From Patescibacteria group bacterium (GTDB lineage Bacteria > Patescibacteriota > Patescibacteriia > Buchananbacterales > GWA2-38-13), in the NCBI GenBank assembly GCA_028712155.1, contig JAQTQO010000010.1:1-41847 (forward strand): 41,847 bases of DNA, read 5' to 3'. The notes under the pieces were generated by a model, which made no database searches, was not told the origin of the DNA, and saw nothing but the letters and a program-made list of their open reading frames with translations. Both the position numbers and the translations under genes were made by a program. Positions 21,457 through 29,590 of the stretch are shown here, one piece after another (within the stretch, counting starts at the first letter, position 1; every line of letters begins with the position of its first letter).

Positions 21457-21789
21457 ATGCCAAAATATAAAGCGTCCAAACTCCATCCGTCCGACCACCA
21501 GCAGCTGCTCCGTGAATTCTTCACCGCCATCGCCAACCTCCGGACCGTCGAGGAAGTGGCCAATTTTTTCCAAGATCTGCTCTCGGTGACCGAAACCACG
21601 ATGCTTGCGCGCCGGCTGAAAGTCGCCCAGCGCCTGGAGGCGGGCAAAACCTACGACGCGATCGCCGAGGACCTGGATATCAGTAAAACCACCATCGCAC
21701 GCGTGCAGCGCTGGCTGGAACACGGAAATAACGGTTACCACGTGGCGCTCGAACGCCTGGCCGACGTCAACCGCCGCGGCAAAAGATAG
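21457..21789 (+). CDS. TrpR-like regulator, YerC/YecD family
   Basis: A 110-residue all-helical DNA-binding protein. EVANFFQDLLSVTETTMLARRLKVAQRLEAGKTYDAIAEDL leads into the helix-turn-helix DISKTTIARVQRWL. This is the Trp repressor superfamily form found in Firmicutes and CPR, whose ligand is unknown. The gene is monocistronic, with its own promoter, a TAGTAT/ATACTA repeat over the -10 and a terminator behind. Autoregulation is likely but inferred. Confidence 0.85.
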   Translation: MPKYKASKLHPSDHQQLLREFFTAIANLRTVEEVANFFQDLLSVTETTMLARRLKVAQRLEAGKTYDAIAEDLDISKTTIARVQRWLEHGNNGYHVALERLADVNRRGKR

Positions 21790-21804
21790 CTTCAATAACC
21801 TAAA

Positions 21805-21833
21805 ACAGCCTCCGATACCGGAGGCTGTTTTTG
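21805..21833 (+). terminator. Bidirectional terminator between the yerC-like and PEBP genes
   Basis: ACAGCCTCC pairs with GGAGGCTGT (21820-21828) around a short loop. T-runs lie on both strands, and the genes converge here. Confidence 0.85.
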
Positions 21834-21854
21834 CATGCGGCCGATAGCGCAAAT

Positions 21855-22295
21855 TCAACGCTGACGCTGGTAACGTCCGGCGAGCATGGCTGATGCAAGG
21901 GTGTGCTGCTGCATCTGCTCTAAAAAATTCTCCGCCGTCACATTACTGAGCATGGCAACATCGAGCGCGTACACGGTGAATTGGTAACGATGCACACCGG
22001 ATGGCGGGCACGGCGGGCAGTATGGCGTCTGGCCGGAATCGTTCAGGATCGGCAGGCAGCCGACCGGCAGCGGCCCGCTCCCCGGAATCTCGCGCGCCGC
22101 CGCGGAGATATTTACGACCAGCCAATGCACAAATCCCCCGCCCGGGGCATCAGGATCAAAGCAGCGGAGCGCAAAGCTCTTCGTTTCCGGCGGCGCATCG
22201 CTCCACGCCATATGCGGTGATAACCCTTCCCCGTCGCAGGTAAACGTCGGGGCAAGCATTTGCCCTTCGACAAAATCGCGGCTGACCAGTTTCAT
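21855..22295 (-). CDS. PEBP/YbhB-family protein (Raf kinase inhibitor-like)
   Basis: A 146-residue phosphatidylethanolamine-binding-protein fold. FTCDGEGLSPHMAW, then RCFDPDAPGGGFVHWLVVNI (ligand pocket with Asp47, Asp49 and His57), then the central GYx-type segment replaced by a Cys/Pro-rich GQTPYCPPCPPSGVHRYQFTVYAL, are the family marks. There is no signal peptide, so it is cytosolic like E. coli YbhB/YbcL relatives. GGAGG lies 9 nt before the ATG. The physiological ligand is not known for bacterial members. Confidence 0.9.
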   Translation of the reverse strand: MKLVSRDFVEGQMLAPTFTCDGEGLSPHMAWSDAPPETKSFALRCFDPDAPGGGFVHWLVVNISAAAREIPGSGPLPVGCLPILNDSGQTPYCPPCPPSGVHRYQFTVYALDVAMLSNVTAENFLEQMQQHTLASAMLAGRYQRQR

Positions 22296-22327
22296 ACATT
22301 TGTTCCTCCATTTTTAAACAAACAGAA

Positions 22328-22504
22328 AAGGACGGTAAATTTGTCTTTTCAGGAAGAGATGCGCCGAAGCGCTAGTTTTGGCCGAAGGCCGGAGGATTGG
22401 TAGGTGGTAGAAGATAGAATCCTAGAGCCAACCGCTTGGCTGTATGATTCTATCCTCTACCGCAGCTACTTCCTCTGTAAAACTACTTCCAATTTACCGT
22501 CCTT
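22328..22504. repeat. 177-bp MITE-like imperfect inverted repeat
   Basis: The ends AAGGACGGTAAATT (22328-22341) and AATTTACCGTCCTT (22491-22504) are exact complements. Inside, AGGAAGAG pairs roughly with CTTCCTCT, and GGTAGAAGATAGAATC with GATTCTATCCTCTACC, closing on AGCCA/TGGCT. There is no coding frame. No convincing target-site duplication is visible. It fills most of the gap upstream of the PEBP gene. Confidence 0.7.
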
Positions 22505-22581
22505 GCACAGTATTCTACCAGCCCGATGGCCAATGTCAATGGTTATGGTTCAGCAAAAAATATCACTTATCCACACTATGG

Positions 22582-24288
22582 CTATTGAGATGCGCCCTCT
22601 CCCCACCGGTATACGATATACGCCGGCTTTCCGAGTCTTGGACTGGAAATATTCTGCGCCACGATTCCGTTGGAGCGCAAAACCGACTCAAGGCGCTTCG
22701 CACCGTCGGTGCGATCGGCAGCCGGTTCCGCGAGCATATCGCTGCCTAACTGTATGAACAGGAAATCGCGCACGCCGGATTTCCGCCAGGCATCCTCTCC
22801 GTCGGCGAGGAATTTATCGGCGGTAATGATCGGCCAGCCGTCGTAGACCAGCCGGCGATGCAGAATCCACAGCGTCGCCAAGTTATAGAAATTGGCGTCA
22901 TAGATGATGAGGAGCGGCTGCGGCGTTAGCCCTGCCCGTTCTGCGCGCGCCTGCGCGGCGCTCTGCAGCTGTTTGAGGAACGGCAGCTGCACGTCCGGCT
23001 GCAGCCCCGGCCGGTGGCCTGCCAGCGTTTTATTGAGGTATTGATCGAGCGCCGCGTATCCCCAGTGCTCGACGTCAGACCGCAGCAACGGCGCATACGC
23101 CAGACCGGCAACACCGCGGGGATGCCGCAGGAGCACCGTTTGCGTGGTGAAAAGCAGCTCAAAGATCAAAAAGCAAACCAGGCCAAGCATGAGCAGCGAC
23201 CGCAATCCCGCCAGCGATGTTCGCAGCGCCGTGGTAACCACGGCGGCAATCATGAGTAACCACACCACCAAAACCGACAGAAAACGCGTGGAAGGGCCGA
23301 TGACCAGCAGCATCCCGCCCCAACTCAGGGTCAGTAAACCCAGTAGCGTGTAGCCGGATTCCGGATCACCGCTCGAAAACCACAGGGAGACAAACAGCCC
23401 CAAGGAAAGCAGCACCGCGGCGAAGGCGGGCCACGACAACACGCCGCTCACATTGGTCCAGTAGTTCGCCACGCGCGCCGACCAGCTCCCGATCTGTTCC
23501 TTGCCCGGAAGCGACTGCCATTCCGCGACGCGTTGTCCGAAAAGGTACGACAGCTGCAGATCAAAGTGGCCAAACGTTTTATACAGCATCACGTTGTACA
23601 CGATGAGCGGAGATGCGAGAAGAAGGAAAATGGTACCGCCCAGCAAGAATGTCCGTAACCGCAGATAGTCGCGCCGGTAAATAAAAAAATGTACGAGCAG
23701 TGCGGCCGCGACGGCGAGCATGGTGTACTTGGTTAAAATCCCCAGGCCCAGCGCCAAGCCGACGGCGGGCAAGAACCGGTGGTCGTCCAGCGCGCGCCGG
23801 TACCAGTACACGGCAAGCAGCGCGAAAAAAATCACCAGCGATTCCTGCAGGCCGATACGCGAGACCCACACCGACGCGCTACTCACCGCTACTAGCAACG
23901 CCGCCAACAGTGCCGCTTGCTCATGGAACAGTCGCCGGCAAACTAGATAAACGAGGTAAACCGAAGCCACCCCGGCCAGAGCGAACGGCAACCGCAAAGC
24001 GAAATTATTAACGCCAAAAATCCGAAACGATAGCCACTGCACCGCGAACGTCAGCGGCGGGTGGTCGTGAAATGACAGGTACGCCCAGACCGGTACCGGC
24101 CCAGAAAATTTTTCCCACGTCGTCGGCTGGTTGGGCGAGGCCAGGTAATCAATGTACCCCACGGACCGGAATGCGATCATCGCCTCGTCGGAAATCACAT
24201 CGGCTGCACCGAGCTGAAAGAAACGCAAAAATATCGCCAGTAGTAATACCGCTGGAAACAAATATCGCTGCACATTCCCTTGCCGCAT
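22582..24288 (-). CDS. GT39-like membrane glycosyltransferase
   Basis: A 568-residue polytopic protein of the ArnT/PMT-like GT-C fold. The first extracytoplasmic loop has SDEAM (acidic, catalytic in the family), followed by HDHPPLTFAVQWLSFRIFGVN, then repeated hydrophobic helices to about residue 370 and a soluble C-terminal domain with ending VAQNISSPRLGKPAYIVYRW. It probably transfers a sugar from a lipid-linked donor to an exported acceptor. The ATG lies 8 nt after TATACT, so the mRNA should be leaderless. Substrate unknown. Confidence 0.85.
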   Translation of the reverse strand: MRQGNVQRYLFPAVLLLAIFLRFFQLGAADVISDEAMIAFRSVGYIDYLASPNQPTTWEKFSGPVPVWAYLSFHDHPPLTFAVQWLSFRIFGVNNFALRLPFALAGVASVYLVYLVCRRLFHEQAALLAALLVAVSSASVWVSRIGLQESLVIFFALLAVYWYRRALDDHRFLPAVGLALGLGILTKYTMLAVAAALLVHFFIYRRDYLRLRTFLLGGTIFLLLASPLIVYNVMLYKTFGHFDLQLSYLFGQRVAEWQSLPGKEQIGSWSARVANYWTNVSGVLSWPAFAAVLLSLGLFVSLWFSSGDPESGYTLLGLLTLSWGGMLLVIGPSTRFLSVLVVWLLMIAAVVTTALRTSLAGLRSLLMLGLVCFLIFELLFTTQTVLLRHPRGVAGLAYAPLLRSDVEHWGYAALDQYLNKTLAGHRPGLQPDVQLPFLKQLQSAAQARAERAGLTPQPLLIIYDANFYNLATLWILHRRLVYDGWPIITADKFLADGEDAWRKSGVRDFLFIQLGSDMLAEPAADRTDGAKRLESVLRSNGIVAQNISSPRLGKPAYIVYRWGEGASQ

Positions 24289-24296
24289 ACCCCTAC

Positions 24297-24302
24297 AGTA
24301 TA
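24297..24302 (-). promoter_or_regulatory. -10 box of the glycosyltransferase gene
   Basis: Minus strand TATACT, then 8 nt and the ATG. The -35 is weak. Confidence 0.5.
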
Positions 24303-24504
24303 GCGTAGAAAAGCGAAAATATGATACTTACCCGCCTACAGCCCGCGAGCTCAGTACGGAGCTGAGCATTGTGCCTGACTGGCGCGATCTATCGCCTGCG
24401 GCTGGCTCCAAAGAATCACACTGGTTTGCACAATGGCTTTCGGCGGGTTATTCCCACACCCTTCTCGCTGTCGGTCGCAAGCTCCCTTGCTGCGAGGGTG
24501 TGGA
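24303..24504. other. Intergenic region with short inverted repeats
   Basis: No gene is seen. It holds GCTCAG/CTGAGC at about 24350-24369 and a hairpin in which CCACACC and CTCGC pair with GCGAG and GGTGTGG (about 24453-24503), with GCAAG/TTGC inside. These do not look like terminators of either flanking gene. Confidence 0.4.
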
Positions 24505-24541
24505 AATAAAAAGAAGGCACCGAGCTGGGCTCGATGCCTTC
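24505..24541 (-). terminator. Terminator of the four-gene operon
   Basis: GAAGGCA-CGAGC (24513-24525) pairs with GCTCG-TGCCTTC (24529-24541), with one mismatch, followed on the minus strand by TTTTTATTT. Confidence 0.85.
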
Positions 24542-24615
24542 AGAATTTTGGTGACCGTCGGATCGGGTGATCCTTGGGCCAACCGGAATGTGCGTTGGGT
24601 GTACCTCCTGGCACC

Positions 24616-25791
24616 CTACGGATTCTTGGTTGCGGCTGCAGCGGCAGCCTTTTTCGATTTTTCGACGAGCTCCATCAGCGCGTCGAGTTTCGACTTGGTA
24701 TCTGCCGCTTCCTTCTGGGCGGCAGTCACCTCATCGGCCTTGGCCGTAACTTGGGCCTTGGCATCGTCGCGTTCCTGCTCGGCTGCCTGCACCTTCGCTT
24801 CGGCTTCGGTCTTGGCTTGGTCGCCCAAAGCCTTGGCATCCTCGGCGGCTTGCAGCGCCTGCGCGACGGTCGCATTGGCGGCATCGAGCTTCTTGCTGGC
24901 GGCCAGCAGGGCCCTTTCCTTATTCTTCAGGATCGCCTCGCGTTCGCTCACCTGCTTCTTGAGCTCGGTGGCTGCATTTTCGGCGGCCGCTGCCTTGGCG
25001 GTAGCATCGCTTGCCTTCTTGGTTTCGGCCTCAGCCTTCATCTTGGCCGCGGCGGCTTCATCTACGGCCCTGGCGGTCTTGGCTTCGGCTTCGGCCCTGG
25101 CGTCTTTTGCTGCCGCGGCTTCGGCCCTGAACTTCTCAGCTTCTCGGAGCGCCTCGATGGTTCGCATGTCGCTGGGCAACATAGAATCGGGATCGATCCC
25201 ATGAACCACGGCAAGCCGCTTGTCATCGGCGCTCATCAGGGCTCTCCAGCCAGTACCAGTGGCTGTGCCACCGGTCGAACCTCCGCTGCCGGAAATTCCT
25301 GTCCCCGAAGCGGATGCTCCGGTGACGGGCTCACCTGGCTTTTCGGCATCGATGGCGAAACTGATCTTGACCTTCCCGTTCGGATGCTGCTCGATGACAC
25401 TGACGAGATTATCGAGATTCAATCCGAAGTGGTCGGAACTGCCTCCTGTGCTTCGCTTCTCGATGGCGCCGCGGGCCTTCACGGCGGCTGCGAGTGTCTC
25501 GTCTGCCGCGGCCTTCTTGGCCTCGGCATCACTGATCTTCGCCGCATCGCCGGTCGCGGTGGCTTCCGTGACCTCCTTCTTCGCCGCCACGACTCTCGCC
25601 TCGGCCCTGGCCACCCTCTCATAGGCGGCTGCGATGGCATCGCCGGTGGCGCTCTTGTCGGACGCCTTGGCGGCCGGCGGCGCGGCAGCCGTGGGGGCAG
25701 CCGAGTCCCGGTTCGCCAGGAAGATGATCACCGCGCCGAGGAGGATGATCAGTATGACGACGGCGATGACCTGCTTCTGATTCGTTGTCAT
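24616..25791 (-). CDS. Membrane-anchored Ala-rich coiled-coil protein (operon gene 4)
   Basis: A 391-residue protein: one N-terminal membrane helix (about 8-26), a helical Ala/Lys/Glu segment (45-112), a central globular or Gly/Ser/Thr-rich part (GSSDHFGLNLDNLVSVIEQHP, then a linker rich in TGASASGTGISGSGG), and a long coiled coil (about 210-385) built of Ala/Glu/Lys heptads. AAGGA lies 8 nt before the ATG. It is the last gene of the operon, behind a strong hairpin. The fold suggests a periplasmic or cell-wall-spanning spacer, or a TolA-like link. Family not recognised. Confidence 0.75.
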   Translation of the reverse strand: MTTNQKQVIAVVILIILLGAVIIFLANRDSAAPTAAAPPAAKASDKSATGDAIAAAYERVARAEARVVAAKKEVTEATATGDAAKISDAEAKKAAADETLAAAVKARGAIEKRSTGGSSDHFGLNLDNLVSVIEQHPNGKVKISFAIDAEKPGEPVTGASASGTGISGSGGSTGGTATGTGWRALMSADDKRLAVVHGIDPDSMLPSDMRTIEALREAEKFRAEAAAAKDARAEAEAKTARAVDEAAAAKMKAEAETKKASDATAKAAAAENAATELKKQVSEREAILKNKERALLAASKKLDAANATVAQALQAAEDAKALGDQAKTEAEAKVQAAEQERDDAKAQVTAKADEVTAAQKEAADTKSKLDALMELVEKSKKAAAAAATKNP

Positions 25792-25821
25792 TGCATTTTT
25801 CCTTTTCTATTTGATGATCCT

Positions 25822-25856
25822 GGGGTCGGAGAGAACACGGTGTTCTCTCCGACCCC
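25822..25856. repeat. 17-bp perfect intercistronic palindrome
   Basis: The arms GGGGTCGGAGAGAACAC (25822-25838) and its exact complement (25840-25856) are separated by one base. It lies between operon genes 3 and 4 and has no T-run. As RNA it would form a very stable stem that could protect or process the mRNA. Confidence 0.85.
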
Positions 25857-25890
25857 TTCCCTGACTGAGAAACGAACAAACGAACGAACA

Positions 25891-27177
25891 TCACCGCTTT
25901 TCGACGACGACTGCGATCGGAGATCCGTTCTCAACCAGCTGCAACAGAATCGGCTGGTTGAGCGGGTTGGGCAGACCGGCACACTCGAGGTGGCCGGCCC
26001 AGTTTCCGTACACGAATGCCGGCTGCAGGGTAACCTCGGCGGCACCGCCCACTCGGATCTTGAGCCGGCTGACGTCTGCCATCAGCCCGCTCTTGGGCGT
26101 CACCACGATGGTGTCGCCCGGGTAACCGACAACCTTCGTCGGTTGCCAGTCTACCCCGGTCTTTGTGACCGTCACCGTATCTTTGGTGACGGTGCTTTTC
26201 GGAGCCGCTTTCACCGCTGCGGGAGCGATGGGCGACGGAGCCGGTGGAGCGGGCGGCAATGACACGGGGGCCACTACCGCGGGCGGACGTGCGGGAGGCT
26301 CAGCCTTGTGCTTGGCCTTCTCGAGGTCGTCCAAACCCTTCTCGATGAAAAGCTTCACGTCGGCTAGATTGAACATTCCAATTTGCTTGGAATCCCGCAC
26401 GTTCTTCACGGGGACGTACCACACGCGGTCGTCCACGTGCTGCACTTTTCGGTCGAGGTAGACGTAGTACTCGGATCCCTTCGCCACTTCAGGCACCTGC
26501 ACCGTTTGCTTCACGGCGACACCCTTCTTGGGGACGGTGACTGTCGAGTACTCGTACAGCGGGATACCGTCGACGGGGACGACCATCTTGGGCGGCATTT
26601 CCGCCAAAGCGTCGTCGAGCTGCCGACGGAGGTCCAGCCGCGTGCTGGTGAGGTGGAGTTTGCCGTCGCCGGCGCCGACGTAAGATCCGAAGGTCAACCT
26701 CCAGCTCTCGTTCACCGAGAACAGGAGATAGACGATACAGATGATCGCGGCCGGCCACAGCAAACGGTTGCGGTGGCCCCAGCTGGCGAACTTCCAGGCC
26801 AGAATGCCGGAAAGCGCCAGCGCGGCGGCTTGAGCCAGGAACGCCTGGCCCAGGTACCCGGGGTCCACCAGCAGGACCAGGATACCCCGATCGCCGATCT
26901 TGTCGTAGAGCTGTCCCAGCTGGATGCCGAAGGCAGCGCCCGCGACAGACTGAAAGAGGAGGAACCCGGCGGCCCACACGACCACCAGCCAGACCGTGCT
27001 GATGGTCTTGCCGAACAGGTTCGCCTGCTTTCCCGTCAGCATGAATGTGGCGAACGCCACCGCGATCGCGGTGGGGATCGGCCACGCGGCCAGCATGCCG
27101 GTGCCGACCCAGAGTGCCACCAGCGCGACGACGACGAGAACGATGAACTTCAGAATCTTTCCCAGATCCGTTTTCAT
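25891..27177 (-). CDS. Polytopic membrane protein with Pro-rich linker and C-terminal beta domain (operon gene 3)
   Basis: A 428-residue protein. Hydrophobic segments at about 10-30, 33-48, 60-80, 110-130 and 140-155 form the membrane part. A soluble region follows, with YYVYLDRKVQHVDDRVWYVPVKNV, then a Pro/Ala-rich linker (about 295-335). The C-terminus, DWQPTKVVGYPGDTIVVTPKSGL to LQLVEN, resembles beta-sandwich domains with the pattern W-x2-T-x4-PGD-x-I (PA-IL-like), by eye only. AAAGGAG lies 6 nt before the ATG, and the gene starts 15 nt after gene 2. Function unknown. Confidence 0.72.
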   Translation of the reverse strand: MKTDLGKILKFIVLVVVALVALWVGTGMLAAWPIPTAIAVAFATFMLTGKQANLFGKTISTVWLVVVWAAGFLLFQSVAGAAFGIQLGQLYDKIGDRGILVLLVDPGYLGQAFLAQAAALALSGILAWKFASWGHRNRLLWPAAIICIVYLLFSVNESWRLTFGSYVGAGDGKLHLTSTRLDLRRQLDDALAEMPPKMVVPVDGIPLYEYSTVTVPKKGVAVKQTVQVPEVAKGSEYYVYLDRKVQHVDDRVWYVPVKNVRDSKQIGMFNLADVKLFIEKGLDDLEKAKHKAEPPARPPAVVAPVSLPPAPPAPSPIAPAAVKAAPKSTVTKDTVTVTKTGVDWQPTKVVGYPGDTIVVTPKSGLMADVSRLKIRVGGAAEVTLQPAFVYGNWAGHLECAGLPNPLNQPILLQLVENGSPIAVVVEKR

Positions 27178-27192
27178 GACTGACTCCTTTGT

Positions 27193-28155
27193 TTAGGCTT
27201 TTCTTTTGCCCATCCACCTCTCGACGACGGTGTCGGAGAAGAGGTTGGCCAATACGTGGGAAAACCAGTACGTGATGCCTTGTCGTTCCGCAGCGAACGC
27301 CGCTACGGGGGCAGGGGGTGAAGTAGGTTTCGGAGTTTCTTTCTCCTTGCCTTTTCCTTCCTTCCCTTCCTTTCCGCCATCCTTTTCTGCGGCGACTTCG
27401 GCGACGGCGGACTCTGATCTCGGAGACTTGATGAACCCGAGTTTTTCGGCGACACCCGCGAACGCATCAATGATGTTGTCCCGCGAGTTGAGCAGAACGA
27501 CGACCGGGCTGGCCAAGACCGCAAGAATCGCGGCCCAGAACCAGAACCACGTCCGAGGGTACCGCGGAAGCGGTGTAACCACTTCCAGCCTGGTCACCTC
27601 GGGGCGCGGCGCGCGTCCGAGCGCCCGGTCGATCCCTCCGCCGAAGAGGGTGTTGGCGACCTCCCGTGCGGAGGCAGCCGACTCGCTTCCGGAGACTTTG
27701 GCCTGAAGCTCTTCGAGATCCTGGCCGATGAATCCCTCGCGGAAGCGCGGCAGACCCTGGATTCCGAACGTCACCAGGGCGACTACGGCGAACACGCACA
27801 GGCAGATGCCCGGGAGGCTATCATACCCCCAGAACCTCGCCAGCCGTCCGCCGTACTCCCCGACCTTCGTGCCGAGCCATTCGCGCCCGGCCTGGGTCGA
27901 GAGGAGTGCGATCATCGTGATGGTCACCGCCGACCACAGGATCGCACCGATGGTCAGGTAGGCCCACGGGATGTCCCGATAGACCTCCTCACTGGCGGTC
28001 ACGCGCTTGACACCGAACCAGATCGTCGCCCACGCGCAGGGCAGCGCCGGGACCAGGTGGCCCAGGTACTCCCAGACCGGGTGGGGCGAGAACCGGTTGA
28101 CGATCCAGCCGTACAGGACCACCAACGAAACGACCGAAACGATCATCCAGAACAT
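27193..28155 (-). CDS. Polytopic membrane protein (operon gene 2)
   Basis: A 320-residue protein with hydrophobic segments at about 2-18, 33-48, 66-86, 113-133 and 206-226. A charged loop with LEELQAKVSGSESAASAREVANTLFGG lies between the fourth and fifth. A Lys/Glu/Gly-rich low-complexity stretch (EKDGGKEGKEGKGKEKE, about 262-278) and a Pro-rich stretch precede a conserved-looking end, WFSHVLANLFSDTVVERWMGKRKA. The start at 28155 (MFWMIVSVV) is chosen because the longer frame would overlap gene 1 and AAGG lies just upstream. Family not recognised. Confidence 0.7.
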   Translation of the reverse strand: MFWMIVSVVSLVVLYGWIVNRFSPHPVWEYLGHLVPALPCAWATIWFGVKRVTASEEVYRDIPWAYLTIGAILWSAVTITMIALLSTQAGREWLGTKVGEYGGRLARFWGYDSLPGICLCVFAVVALVTFGIQGLPRFREGFIGQDLEELQAKVSGSESAASAREVANTLFGGGIDRALGRAPRPEVTRLEVVTPLPRYPRTWFWFWAAILAVLASPVVVLLNSRDNIIDAFAGVAEKLGFIKSPRSESAVAEVAAEKDGGKEGKEGKGKEKETPKPTSPPAPVAAFAAERQGITYWFSHVLANLFSDTVVERWMGKRKA

Positions 28156-28169
28156 GTCTACCTTCTTTC

Positions 28170-28919
28170 TTATCTGTTTTGGTTCCAGGCCTTCTTGAAG
28201 GCCTGGCCGAGGTTCCCCCAGAAGCCTTTGCCGGCTTCCGGCGTGATCGGTTTCCGACACTTGTCGTAGGACCGTCCGGGGAGGTTGATCTCCTGCGTGT
28301 GGATGTTGGGGTTGAATTGCACCCGACCATCCTTCACGAGCTCGACACTGAAGCGGGCCACCCGATGGTGGCGCTCGAACGCCAGTTCCACCTCCAAACC
28401 GCTGGAGGCGGCGTCGAGAACCCGAATCGTACGGTCGTAGACCTCGACCTTGCCGGGCACTGCCTTGGCGACTTCGCCGGGCAGTTCACGGTAGATCGTG
28501 GCCTTACAGTGCCACTCATGCTCACCTTCGGTGGTGAGAACTTCGAGCCGGTACGTCGGCTTGGGCGCCTTCGGACACCGCGGGCACGCTGCTTCTTTCT
28601 TGGAGTAGCGCTCCTTGCACTTCGGGCACTTGAGGGTGCAGACTTTGCACCCACCGTCAGCGACCGGGTAGTCGTGGTCGCAGTCCTTGCAGTGGGCGAA
28701 GCCGACCTTACGGGTGTGCTCCGCCTGAGCCCTCGCGTCCTGGCGATCTTCCCGCGCCGTGCAGGTGGGGCAAATCTTATGCTCCGCCACCTTCAACCAG
28801 CGATTACACTGGTTGCACTTCCACATCTTTTCGCACCACTCGCATACGGCGCCGACGGGAAGCTTTTGGTTACACCCTGGGCAATGGTTTTCCTTGTTGC
28901 CCTTACCTTTTTCTGCCAT
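28170..28919 (-). CDS. Four-zinc-ribbon protein with C-terminal beta domain (operon gene 1)
   Basis: A 249-residue cytosolic protein. Eight CxxC knuckles lie at 13/16, 26/29, 35/38, 50/53, 77/80, 91/94, 98/101 and 112/115, enough for four zinc ribbons in series. After KAPKP a second domain (about 123-215) reads as beta strands (YRLEVLTTEGEHEWHCKATIY, KVEVYDRTIRVLD, FSVELVKDGRVQFN). The end, GKGFWGNLGQAFKKAWNQNR, can form an amphipathic helix that might touch the membrane. AAGGAGG lies 7 nt before the ATG. The chain of ribbons suggests a scaffold or RNA/protein-binding adaptor for the two membrane proteins encoded next. No family is recognised. Confidence 0.75.
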   Translation of the reverse strand: MAEKGKGNKENHCPGCNQKLPVGAVCEWCEKMWKCNQCNRWLKVAEHKICPTCTAREDRQDARAQAEHTRKVGFAHCKDCDHDYPVADGGCKVCTLKCPKCKERYSKKEAACPRCPKAPKPTYRLEVLTTEGEHEWHCKATIYRELPGEVAKAVPGKVEVYDRTIRVLDAASSGLEVELAFERHHRVARFSVELVKDGRVQFNPNIHTQEINLPGRSYDKCRKPITPEAGKGFWGNLGQAFKKAWNQNR

Positions 28920-29081
28920 CGAACGGCCTCCTTCCTAGTAATTCACCAGATTCCTAATTTGGAACAACTCCTGACTGTAAACAATCAGACGTCAAAGGAG
29001 GGCCACCGTGGCACCTCAATTTTCTTACGCCTTAATTGTTAAGGTCCCTATGATTTTGGGCACAAAATGCACAAAACCATA
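28920..29081 (-). other. Leader of the four-gene operon
   Basis: About 160 nt of untranslated leader. It holds a direct repeat TTTTGTGC (twice in 18 nt), a CCTTAA-CAA-TTAAGG hairpin, CTGA/TCAG arms and TTCC/GGAA arms near the SD. No riboswitch consensus was recognised. Confidence 0.45.
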
Positions 29082-29087
29082 ACATTT

Positions 29088-29117
29088 AATAATAGCATAT
29101 AAATAATGTTTTGTCAA
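29088..29117 (-). promoter_or_regulatory. Promoter of the four-gene operon
   Basis: Minus strand TTGACA, 18-nt spacer ending TGC, then TATTAT: a full -35 with an extended -10. The pilin-gene terminator ends just upstream. Confidence 0.85.
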
Positions 29118-29118
29118 C

Positions 29119-29141
29119 CTAAAAACCCCTTTTCAGGGGTT
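29119..29141 (-). terminator. Terminator of the pilin-like gene
   Basis: AACCCCT and AGGGGTT arms (29124-29141) are followed on the minus strand by TTTTTAGG. Confidence 0.75.
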
Positions 29142-29174
29142 ATTATCGATAATTCGCTAATTTTCGATACTTTT

Positions 29175-29582
29175 CTACGGAGTAGATAATGTTGAACTGC
29201 CGCCGGGAGTTGGGAGGGTTTGCTTTTTTGGAGCTATTGCACCCAGTACCTGAATCACCAAAATATAGGCGGAAAAAATTACCGCCAGGCCGAACGACGC
29301 CCACAGGATGACATTTTTCCCCTTGGTCACGCGCTCCGTATTCCCCGCCGAGGTCATCCATAAAAACCCTCCGTAGATGAACATGGCAAGGGCAAGAGAA
29401 CCGACGATGCCGAGCACCGCCCCGATCACCTGGCCTACGAGCACCCGCGGATCAACGACGTTGCCAAGGGGATTTGGCAGCTGAACCGATGCACCGGCAG
29501 CCAAAACCGCGGTCGGAAAGACCACGGCGATTACGGCGATCAACCATCGGCAACGGGTGAGGAAGCTGCCCACATTTGCCAT
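29175..29582 (-). CDS. TrbC/VirB2-like pilin family protein
   Basis: A 135-residue protein with a signal-like N-terminus (about 13-28, ending AVLAAGAS), a second hydrophobic helix (about 50-73, GQVIGAVLGIVGSLALAMFIYGGFLWMTSAG), a short basic loop (NTERVTKGKN) and a third helix (about 90-113). This two-helix mature form with GGxxWMTSAGN is typical of the VirB2/TrbC-like proteins common in CPR genomes and linked to pili or secretion channels. No other type IV secretion gene is adjacent. The ATG lies 8 nt after TATACT, so the mRNA is probably leaderless. Confidence 0.85.
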   Translation of the reverse strand: MANVGSFLTRCRWLIAVIAVVFPTAVLAAGASVQLPNPLGNVVDPRVLVGQVIGAVLGIVGSLALAMFIYGGFLWMTSAGNTERVTKGKNVILWASFGLAVIFSAYILVIQVLGAIAPKKQTLPTPGGSSTLSTP

Positions 29583-29590
29583 ACCTTTTT

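Noticed and set aside
24574-26262. Long plus-strand frame (562 codons) antisense to the coiled-coil and membrane genes
   Set aside because: It is the GC-rich shadow of the Ala-rich coiled-coil gene. It is low-complexity Gly/Leu/Arg, has no SD, and crosses a 17-bp palindrome.
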